This document shows, piece after piece, positions 6,601 through 12,716 of a DNA stretch of 29,089 bases (position 1 is the stretch's first letter; each line of letters starts with the position of its first letter). This stretch comes from CAYFVR01 sp046541515 (GTDB lineage Bacteria > Desulfobacterota > Desulfobacteria > Desulfobacterales > Desulfococcaceae). Where the stretch lies: assembly GCA_046541515.1 (NCBI GenBank), contig JBKHDD010000044.1, positions 1 through 29,089 on the forward strand, written 5' to 3'. The notes beneath the pieces are model-generated. The model saw only the letters and a list, made by a program, of their open reading frames with translations. It had not been told where the DNA came from and searched no databases. The translations under genes were made by a program, and so were the position numbers.

Positions 6601-8139
6601 CTATGCCCGGGCCGCGCTCGCCCCGGAGGCCCGGGCCTCCTCCGCTTCCTCCCCCGTCACGCCCGCCATCATCAGGCCGATCCGGTCCACCTTGGCCTGA
6701 TCCCCGGCGGGAAACACGTCCACGATTTCGCCGCCAAACATCACCGCGATCCGGTCCGAGAGCGCCAGGGCCTCGGCCAGGTCGCCGGTGACCAACAGCA
6801 CGCCGGCCGTTTCCCGGGCCCGAAGCAGGTGCCGCCAGACCTCCTCGGTGGCCGCGATGTCCAGCCCCTGGGTCGGCTGTTCCGCAACGATGAGGCGCGG
6901 CTCCCGAAAAAATTCCCGACCGATCACCATTTTCTGAAGGTTTCCCCCGGAAAGCTGACGGGCCGCCACGCGCACGTCCGGCGGGCGAACGCCGAAGGCG
7001 CGGATGAGGTGGCGGGCCGCGGTTCGGGCCTTGCCGCCCCGCAGCCACGGCCCCCGTGTGAAGCCGCGCCGGGTGGTCAGCAGAAAATTGTCCACCAGGT
7101 TGAGACTGGGACAGGTGGCGACGCCCATTCGGTCTTCCGGAATGTAGCTCAGCGTTTCCCGTTGGCCCCGGCCGCCGAAATAGGCGCGCCAGTCCCGGCC
7201 CAGAACTTCCACCGTTCCCCGGGCCGGGGGGCGCAGTCCGCAGATGGTCTCCACCAGCGGCTTCTGGCCGTTCCCCGCCACGCCCACGATCCCCAGGATT
7301 TCGCCCCGGTTCACGGCCAGCGCCTCCACGGCGAGGCCGGGGGCCGCCACGTCCCGCAGCCGGAGCACCGGCGGACCCATGGTCACCGGCCGGCGGTCCA
7401 CCTGGAGCACCACCTCTCGCCCCACCATGCGCCGGGCCAGGTCGGCCCGAGAGGTCACGGCCGCCGCCGGGGTCCGATCCACGATTTCTCCCTGGCGGAG
7501 AATGGCGATGTCGTCGGCGATCCGCATGACCTCGTGCAGCTTGTGGCTGATGAAGACCAGCGCCTTTCCGTCGGCGGCCATGCGGCCCATGGCCTCGAAG
7601 AGCTGGTCCGTTTCCCCGGGGGTCAGCACGGTGGTGGGCTCGTCGAAAATGAGGCAGCGGCTCTGGCGCTGCAACAGCTTGAGAATTTCCACCCGCTGGC
7701 GTTCGCCCATGGAGAGGTCGGCCACCCGCGCCCCCGGGTCCACGCGAAGTCCGTAGGTTTCCGCCAGTTCGGCCACCCGGCGGCGCATCCGGCCGGGCCG
7801 CAGCCAGAAGCCGCCGGGCTGGCCCAGAAAGACGTTTTCGGTCACCGTCATGGCGTCCACCAGCATGAAGTGCTGGTAGACCATGCCGATCCCCGCCCGG
7901 ATGGCCGCGCGGGGGGAGGGGAAAACCGTCTCCCGTCCGTCCACCTCGATCCGGCCCGCGTCGGGCTGGTAGCGGCCCGCCAGAATGGACATGAGGGTGC
8001 TTTTGCCGGCCCCGTTCTCCCCCAGCAGGGCCAATATCCTCCCGGCCCGGACGTCCAGGGTGACGTCCTTGTTGGCGGTCACGGGTCCGAAGGATTTCCG
8101 GATGCCCGAAAGCCGGATCATCGGGGCCGTTTCGGTCAT
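6601..8139 (-). CDS. Nucleoside-type ABC transporter, double ATP-binding protein
   Basis: A 512-aa cytoplasmic ATPase with two fused ABC domains, as in RbsA and the BMP-type nucleoside importers (YufO/NupO). The first domain has Walker A GENGAGKST (40-48), signature LSMGERQ and Walker B CLIFDEPTT. The second has a degenerate Walker A, GVAGNGQKPL, lacking the usual Ser/Thr after Lys. It keeps LSGGNLQK and Walker B LIVAEQPTQGLD, so probably one site is catalytically full. The ATG at 8139 overlaps the gpt stop in an ATGA junction. An open frame continues upstream of this ATG but belongs to the gpt region in another frame. It is the last gene of the operon. Substrate class follows from the neighbouring BMP and permease genes. 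Confidence 0.93.
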   Translation of the reverse strand: MTETAPMIRLSGIRKSFGPVTANKDVTLDVRAGRILALLGENGAGKSTLMSILAGRYQPDAGRIEVDGRETVFPSPRAAIRAGIGMVYQHFMLVDAMTVTENVFLGQPGGFWLRPGRMRRRVAELAETYGLRVDPGARVADLSMGERQRVEILKLLQRQSRCLIFDEPTTVLTPGETDQLFEAMGRMAADGKALVFISHKLHEVMRIADDIAILRQGEIVDRTPAAAVTSRADLARRMVGREVVLQVDRRPVTMGPPVLRLRDVAAPGLAVEALAVNRGEILGIVGVAGNGQKPLVETICGLRPPARGTVEVLGRDWRAYFGGRGQRETLSYIPEDRMGVATCPSLNLVDNFLLTTRRGFTRGPWLRGGKARTAARHLIRAFGVRPPDVRVAARQLSGGNLQKMVIGREFFREPRLIVAEQPTQGLDIAATEEVWRHLLRARETAGVLLVTGDLAEALALSDRIAVMFGGEIVDVFPAGDQAKVDRIGLMMAGVTGEEAEEARASGASAARA

Positions 8140-8630
8140 GGCCGCCCCGGGCGAAGTCCGGCGATGGGCTGAATGAACTGGACCCCGGCGTCCCAGGGAA
8201 ACAGAATCCAGGTGTCCTGGCTGACTTCGGTGATGTAGGTGTCCACCATGGGTCGGCCCGCCGGTTTGGCGTAGACGGTCGCGAAATGGGCGTTGGGAAT
8301 CATCTCCCGCACGATGCCGGCCGTCTTGCCGGTGTCCACAAGGTCGTCCACCAGCAGCCAACCCTCGCCGCCGGTGTCGATGCCCTTGAGCACCTGGCTT
8401 TCGCCCTGCCGGCGGCCGGAGTAGCTGGCCACGCAGACCGTGTCCACCAGCCGGAGGTCCAGCTCCCGGGCCACGATGGCCGCCGGGACGAGCCCGCCCC
8501 GGGTGATGGCGATGATCCCGTTCCAGGTCCGGAGATCCACCAGCCGCCAGGCCAGGGCCCGGGCGTCCCGGTGAAGCTGTTCCCAGGAAATGGGATAGGT
8601 TTTTTGATAGCGATCCTCGGATTCGGCCAT
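8136..8630 (-). CDS. gpt: Xanthine-guanine phosphoribosyltransferase
   Basis: Gpt converts guanine, xanthine and hypoxanthine with PRPP to the nucleoside monophosphates. The 164-aa product matches E. coli Gpt in order. It has NGIIAITRGGLVPAAIVARE (37-56), DTVCVASY, the PRPP motif LLVDDLVDTGKTA with Asp95-Asp96, NAHFATVYAKPAGRP, and QDTWILFPWDAGV with the base-binding Trp-Asp. A C-terminal extension of about 7 residues follows. The ATG at 8630 has GGGAG upstream. The gene sits between the second permease gene and the ATPase gene of a nucleoside importer and overlaps the latter by 4 bp. This suggests imported bases or nucleosides are trapped as nucleotides. A 149-bp gap upstream may carry an attenuator. 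Confidence 0.93.
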   Translation of the reverse strand: MAESEDRYQKTYPISWEQLHRDARALAWRLVDLRTWNGIIAITRGGLVPAAIVARELDLRLVDTVCVASYSGRRQGESQVLKGIDTGGEGWLLVDDLVDTGKTAGIVREMIPNAHFATVYAKPAGRPMVDTYITEVSQDTWILFPWDAGVQFIQPIAGLRPGRP

Positions 8631-8702
8631 GAGGCTCCCTTTGCAATCTCGGATACGATCTTGGGAAAGGTTGTGCGAAAAAGGCGTTCTCGGCGGAGAC
8701 GG

Positions 8703-8722
8703 AAAAAAATCGGGGGCGCCCG
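8703..8722 (-). terminator. Weak terminator/attenuator-like hairpin between permease and gpt genes
   Basis: On the minus strand, CGGG-CGCC-CCCG is followed by ATTTTTTT. The 4-bp stem is short for an intrinsic terminator, but the seven-T tract is clear. It could reduce read-through from the permease genes into gpt and the ATPase gene. The surrounding 149-bp gap is the only sizeable one inside the operon. Confidence 0.3.
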
Positions 8723-8779
8723 TCGGGTCCATCCGATCCGTCCATATCGGTCCGCCCAGTTGGCCTGATTGTCGGCCCC

Positions 8780-9700
8780 TCAGTCTGACGGATCGGGATT
8801 CACCCCCAGATAGCCCGGCGCCTGGTCGCCCCGGCCCCGCCAGGAGGCCATGACGAGCACCAGCACCGTCAGCGCGTAGGGCAACATGAGCAGCAACGAC
8901 GAGGGGATGTGGGTTCCCCCGGCCTGAAGGCGAAACTGGAAGGCCATCACCCCGCCGAAGAGGTAGGCCCCGGCCACGGCCCGGCCGGGGCGCCAAAAGG
9001 CGAAGATGACCAGGGCCACGGCGATCCAGCCCCGGCCGGCGGTCAGCCCCGTGGTCCAGAGGTGGGTGTAGGCCAGGGAGAGATAGGAGCCGCCCACGCC
9101 GGCCAGAAATCCCCCCACCAGAATCCCGGCCCATCGAAAACCGGCCACGCTCAGGCCGGCCGCGTCCGCGGCGGCGGGATTCTCCCCCACGGCCTTCAGC
9201 GCCATGCCCCAGCGGGTGTAGCGGAAAAAGGCCCACATCAGGGGGGGGATCAGGTAGGACAGATAGACCAGGACGTCGTGGCGGAAGAAGATCGGACCGA
9301 TGAACGGCAAATCGCCCAGCAGGGGAAAGGGGGCCGGGGAAAATCCGGGCGCCTCCAGGCCCACCAGCGGCGTGCCCAGGAAATTGGCCAGCCCGGTGCC
9401 CAGAATGGTCAGCGCAAGCCCCGAAACCACCTGGTTTCCGAAAAAGCCGATGCAGATCAGCCCGTGAAGCCCCGCAAGGGACGCCCCGGCCAGTCCGCCG
9501 CAGAGCAGACCAACGGCGGGATCGCCGCTGATTCGGGCGCCCAGAAAGGCGGCCAGGGCCCCCACCATCATGATGCCTTCCACCCCCAGATTCAGCACCC
9601 CGGACCGCTCCGTGAAAATTTCGCCCAGGGTGGCGTAGAGCACGGGGGTTCCGGACTGCACCGCGGCGGCCAGGAGCGGGATCAGCAAGTCGGGGGTCAC
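8780..9700 (-). CDS. Nucleoside-type ABC transporter permease (second subunit)
   Basis: A 306-aa, strongly hydrophobic inner-membrane protein of the BPD_transp_2 family, comparable to NupQ/YufQ. The family signature near the N-terminus is visible as GEIFTERSGVLNLGVEGIMM (26-45). The conserved EAA-like loop region includes ALKAVGENPAAADAAGLSVA. Several membrane helices (about eight) follow the usual pattern. The start is a GTG at 9700 forming a GTGA overlap with the stop of the first permease gene. A longer upstream frame exists but has no family similarity. It pairs with the first permease to form the translocation channel. Confidence 0.92.
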   Translation of the reverse strand: MTPDLLIPLLAAAVQSGTPVLYATLGEIFTERSGVLNLGVEGIMMVGALAAFLGARISGDPAVGLLCGGLAGASLAGLHGLICIGFFGNQVVSGLALTILGTGLANFLGTPLVGLEAPGFSPAPFPLLGDLPFIGPIFFRHDVLVYLSYLIPPLMWAFFRYTRWGMALKAVGENPAAADAAGLSVAGFRWAGILVGGFLAGVGGSYLSLAYTHLWTTGLTAGRGWIAVALVIFAFWRPGRAVAGAYLFGGVMAFQFRLQAGGTHIPSSLLLMLPYALTVLVLVMASWRGRGDQAPGYLGVNPDPSD

Positions 9701-10761
9701 GCGGGCCTCCGGAATCGCACCTGGTAATCGTTGAAAAAATTGCCGGCCAGCACCGTCAAGAGGACCATGCCTTCGATGATCTGGCCGAAGGCGGCGGGGA
9801 CGCCCAGTTCGAGCTGGAGATTTTCCACCCCCACCCGCAGACCGGCCAGCAAAAAGGCGGCCACCGCGATGGAGAGGGGATTGAGCCGGGCCAGCCAGGC
9901 CACCACGATGGCGGTGTAGCCGTAGCCCACCATGATGCTGGGCTGGAGCCGCCCCACCGTGGCCGACGCCTCCACGAATCCGGCCCATCCGGCCAAGGCG
10001 CCGCTCAACACCATCACCATGGCCACCAGCCCGGCGTAGGGCAGGCGGGCGTACCGGGCGGCCCGGACGTTTTCCCCGCTGGCCTTCAGCTCGTATCCCA
10101 GGCGGGTAAAGCGAAAAAAGATCCAGAAGGCCACTCCGCAGGCCGCGCAGAGGGCCGCGCCCCAGTTGATGTCGGTATCGCCGATGCGGCCGATCTGGGC
10201 GGAGAGGGGAAACGCGGGGGTCATGGGGAAGCCGAAACTGACGGGGTCTTTCCAGGGGCCGTAGACCAGATAGTTGAGGAAGAGAATGGCGATGTAGTTG
10301 AGCATGAGGGTGACGATGATCTCGTTGGCCCGCATGTGGAGCTTGAGCAGGGCCGGGAGCAGCCCCCAGAGCCCTCCGGCCAGGGCCGCCGCCAGCGCCA
10401 TGGCGACCAGCATGGCCGGCGCGGCCAAGTCCGGGGCGTTCATCGCCACCGCCGCGGCCCCGACCGCGCCCAGGGCGAACTGGCCTTCGGCCCCGATGTT
10501 CCACACCTGAAGGCGGAAGGCCACCGCCACCCCCAGGGAACAAAGGTAGATCGGCACGGCCTTGGCCAGGCTGTCCATCAAAGCCCAGCCGGAGCCAAAG
10601 CCTCCCTCCATCAGGACCCGGAGTCCCGTCGGCGGCGACTGGCCCCGCAAAATCAGCAGCAGGAGGCTGACGGTCAGCGCCAGGGCGGTCGCCGCCGTCA
10701 GCACCAGCAGGGCGCGTCCCGCGGAACGGGACGCCCGTCGCGTGATTTTGAGGCGAGACAT
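9697..10761 (-). CDS. Nucleoside-type ABC transporter permease (first subunit)
   Basis: A 354-aa inner-membrane permease of the BPD_transp_2 family, comparable to NupP/YufP. After a basic N-terminus and a first helix (about 15-38) comes the hallmark VWNIGAEGQFALGAVG (86-101). The cytoplasmic coupling region ELKASGENVRAARYA is seen later. About eight to ten membrane segments are apparent. It starts 16 bp after the binding-protein gene stop and overlaps the second permease gene by 4 bp, so the three are one transcription unit. Confidence 0.92.
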   Translation of the reverse strand: MSRLKITRRASRSAGRALLVLTAATALALTVSLLLLILRGQSPPTGLRVLMEGGFGSGWALMDSLAKAVPIYLCSLGVAVAFRLQVWNIGAEGQFALGAVGAAAVAMNAPDLAAPAMLVAMALAAALAGGLWGLLPALLKLHMRANEIIVTLMLNYIAILFLNYLVYGPWKDPVSFGFPMTPAFPLSAQIGRIGDTDINWGAALCAACGVAFWIFFRFTRLGYELKASGENVRAARYARLPYAGLVAMVMVLSGALAGWAGFVEASATVGRLQPSIMVGYGYTAIVVAWLARLNPLSIAVAAFLLAGLRVGVENLQLELGVPAAFGQIIEGMVLLTVLAGNFFNDYQVRFRRPA

Positions 10762-10777
10762 CCGGGGGCGGCCGGGG

Positions 10778-11854
10778 CTATTCCGTCGTGCCGATCACGC
10801 CCTGCACGAACCAGTCCATGCCCAGCAGCGCCTCGTCGGTGGCGGTCTGGCCTTCGGAAATCCGGACTTCGCCCGACTGATCGGCCACCGGACCCGTGAA
10901 GGGGGCGAAGTCGCCGGAAACGATCTCCTCCCGCCGCTCCATGACTTTCTGCCGGACCGTCTCGGGCGCCATGTCGCTGATGGGGCTGATGTCCACGATG
11001 CCGTGCTCGATCCCGTACCAGTAGGCGTCGCTTTTCCAAGTGCCGGCCCGCACCGCCTCCACCATCTCGGTGTAGAAGGGCGCCCAGTTCCAGATGGGCG
11101 CGACCAGGTGCGCCTTGGGCGCGAAGGCGCTCATGTCGGTGTTGTAGCCGATGGAGTAGGCGCCGCGATCCTGGGCCGCCTCCTGGGGACCGGGAGAGTC
11201 CTGGTGCTGGGCGATCACGTCGGCCCCCACGTCCAGGAGGCTCTTGGCCGCTTCCTTCTCCGTGGCGGGGTCGTACCAGGTTTTGGTCCAAACCACCCGC
11301 ACCTTCGCGTCGGGGTTCATGGCCTGGGCGCCCAGGGTAAAGGCGTTGACGCCCCGAATGACCTCTGGGATGGGAAAGGCGGCCACGTAGCCCAGGGTGT
11401 CGGATTTGGTCATGGCCCCGGCCACCAAGCCGGAGAGATACCGGGCCTGGTACATCCGGCCGAAATAATTGCCCATGTTCTCGGCGGTTTTAAACCCGGA
11501 GCAGTGCATGAAGACCGTGTCCGGAAACCGGGCGGCCACCTTCAGCATGGGGTCCATGTAGCCGAAGCTGGTGGCGAAGATCAGGTCGAATTTCTTACGG
11601 GCCATGTTGAGGATGACCCGCTCGGCGTCCGGTCCCTCGGGAACGGATTCGACGAAGGCGGTCTCCACGCCGTCCATGGCCTCGATGGCCTTCCGCCCCT
11701 GGTCGTGGGCGTAGGACCAGCCCGCGTCTCCCACCGGCGACACGTACACAAAGCCGACCTTCAGCGGTTTGGCGTCGGCGGCCTGAACGCCGGCGGCGGA
11801 AATCGCCAGAACGCACAGGGCGATCAACCCATGGATAACGGTCCGTTTCCGCAT
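10778..11854 (-). CDS. BMP family periplasmic substrate-binding protein
   Basis: A 358-aa precursor of the basic membrane protein (BMP/PnrA-like, PF02608) family, which binds nucleosides or related compounds for ABC import. The N-terminus MRKRTVIHGLIALCVLAIS is a Sec signal peptide with probable cleavage after GVQA. No proper lipobox is seen, so it is likely a soluble periplasmic protein. The mature part begins KPLKVGFVYVSPVGDAGWSY, with the family's glycine-aspartate-glycine-tryptophan binding segment, and continues with VESVPEGPDAERVI. The ATG at 11854 has AGGGGG at good spacing. An upstream extension of the frame would be repeat-encoded and lacks a signal peptide, so it was rejected. First gene of a five-gene importer operon. 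Confidence 0.93.
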   Translation of the reverse strand: MRKRTVIHGLIALCVLAISAAGVQAADAKPLKVGFVYVSPVGDAGWSYAHDQGRKAIEAMDGVETAFVESVPEGPDAERVILNMARKKFDLIFATSFGYMDPMLKVAARFPDTVFMHCSGFKTAENMGNYFGRMYQARYLSGLVAGAMTKSDTLGYVAAFPIPEVIRGVNAFTLGAQAMNPDAKVRVVWTKTWYDPATEKEAAKSLLDVGADVIAQHQDSPGPQEAAQDRGAYSIGYNTDMSAFAPKAHLVAPIWNWAPFYTEMVEAVRAGTWKSDAYWYGIEHGIVDISPISDMAPETVRQKVMERREEIVSGDFAPFTGPVADQSGEVRISEGQTATDEALLGMDWFVQGVIGTTE

Positions 11855-11864
11855 GTTCCCCCTT

Positions 11865-11901
11865 TTTGATCTGGTTTGATCTTGTTTGATCATGTTTGAT
11901 C
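11865..11901. repeat. Four tandem 10-bp units with phased GATC sites in the BMP operon leader
   Basis: TTTGATC occurs at 11865-11871, 11875-11881, 11885-11891 and 11895-11901, exactly 10 bp apart. Each unit ends in a different pair of bases plus G. On the transcribed (minus) strand the motif reads GATCAAA and lies directly before the BMP Shine-Dalgarno. Each unit holds one GATC, so four possible Dam sites face the same side of the helix. It may be a regulator-binding array or a slippage-prone repeat. Confidence 0.75.
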
Positions 11902-11952
11902 TCGGAGATGGGTCTTTCCGGAGACCGGTCCCCGGATTACGCAAAATTAGAC

Positions 11953-11981
11953 TACATAACGGAACTGCCCCGCTTTGGCAA
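11953..11981 (-). promoter_or_regulatory. Possible sigma70 promoter for the nucleoside importer operon
   Basis: On the minus strand TTGCCA (11976-11981) lies 17 bp from TATGTA (11953-11958). The -35 matches five of six consensus bases; the -10 is weak. The predicted transcript would start near 11946, giving a roughly 90-nt leader containing the four GATC repeats. No purine riboswitch motif was recognised in this leader. Confidence 0.35.
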
Positions 11982-12005
11982 TTGGAAAAACGGCGGAGCA
12001 TCGGG

Positions 12006-12500
12006 TCATCCGCCGCAGCATTTCTTGTATTTTTTGCCGCTTCCGCAGGGACAGGGCGCGTTTCGGCCAATTTTGGGCTGGTCCCGGACCACCGTTTTCA
12101 CCCGGGGCGGCTTTCCGTCGAAGAAAAACCAGCGGCCGTCCTTTCGGCGGAACTCTGCTTCTTCCGCGTGTTCGCCTTCCTTGCCCTTTTCGGTGTAATG
12201 GGCCACGAAGCGGATGAAGCCGGCATCGTCCTCGGGGCCGCCGCCGGCCACTTCCTGGATGTCCAGGGAATGCCACTGGGTGGCGGACGCCCAGGATTCC
12301 ACCGTTTCCCGGTTGTCGGCCCCGCGCTGGTCGGGGTGGTTGGTTTCGACGACGAAATCGGTTTCCCGCCGGGCGAAGGCGGTGAAGCGGGCGCGCAGCA
12401 GGGCTTCGGCGGTTTCCGCCGGTCGTTCGCCGCGAAGAATGGGGCCGCAACAGGATTCCAGCGGGTCTCCCGATCCGCAGGGACACGAGGGCGAGGTCAT
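12006..12500 (-). CDS. YchJ-like protein with N- and C-terminal SEC-C zinc motifs
   Basis: A 164-aa protein built like YchJ-family proteins: SEC-C, NTF2-like middle domain, SEC-C. The first motif is CPCGSGDPLESCCGP (Cys6, 8, 17, 18). The second is APCPCGSGKKYKKCCGG at the extreme C-terminus (Cys150, 152, 161, 162). The second motif is nearly identical to the zinc-binding tail of SecA. The middle contains ALLRARFTAFARRETDFV and the aromatic-rich strands expected of YchJ_M-like folds. SEC-C motifs bind zinc and often contact SecB or the ribosome, but the cellular role of these proteins is not settled. The ATG at 12500 has GGAG upstream. It lies upstream of and co-directional with the importer operon, separated by a possible promoter. 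Confidence 0.9.
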   Translation of the reverse strand: MTSPSCPCGSGDPLESCCGPILRGERPAETAEALLRARFTAFARRETDFVVETNHPDQRGADNRETVESWASATQWHSLDIQEVAGGGPEDDAGFIRFVAHYTEKGKEGEHAEEAEFRRKDGRWFFFDGKPPRVKTVVRDQPKIGRNAPCPCGSGKKYKKCCGG

Positions 12501-12622
12501 GGGCTTCTCCTTTTCCTGGGAAGTGTGCTGTGGCCTTCCGGCCGGACGGCCGCCTATACCAACATCCGATCCCGAAGTAAAGCCGGCCCCATCCGCCCCG
12601 AACCATCCCTCCTCCCTTTTCC

Positions 12623-12651
12623 TTGCGGCCGCCGTTGGTTTCTTTTATAAC
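12623..12651 (+). promoter_or_regulatory. Possible promoter of the histidine kinase / MBL pair
   Basis: TTGCGG (12623-12628) is 17 bp from TATAAC (12646-12651). The -10 matches five of six bases; the -35 is weak. The predicted start, near 12658, would leave no leader for the first ATG (12660). It gives a leader of about 58 nt for the ATG at 12717, which is why the downstream start was preferred. Confidence 0.4.
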
Positions 12652-12716
12652 GATACGCGATGGAACGAACGAAATACCCAGCCAACGCCTCCGGGCAGGC
12701 GAGGACGGCCGAAGGC

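Noticed and set aside
6625..6640. Perfect 16-bp palindrome GGAGGCCCGGGCCTCC
   Set aside because: It lies inside the C-terminal codons of the ABC ATPase gene and is explained by GC-rich Ala/Glu/Arg codon use. There is no T-run, so a terminator role is not supported.
11855..12005. Purine riboswitch expected for a nucleoside importer/gpt operon
   Set aside because: I looked for the conserved purine-aptamer loops and found no match in the leader.
11855..12070. Longer reading of the BMP protein starting upstream
   Set aside because: The extension would be partly encoded by the GATC repeats and would bury the Sec signal peptide; the ATG at 11854 has a good Shine-Dalgarno.
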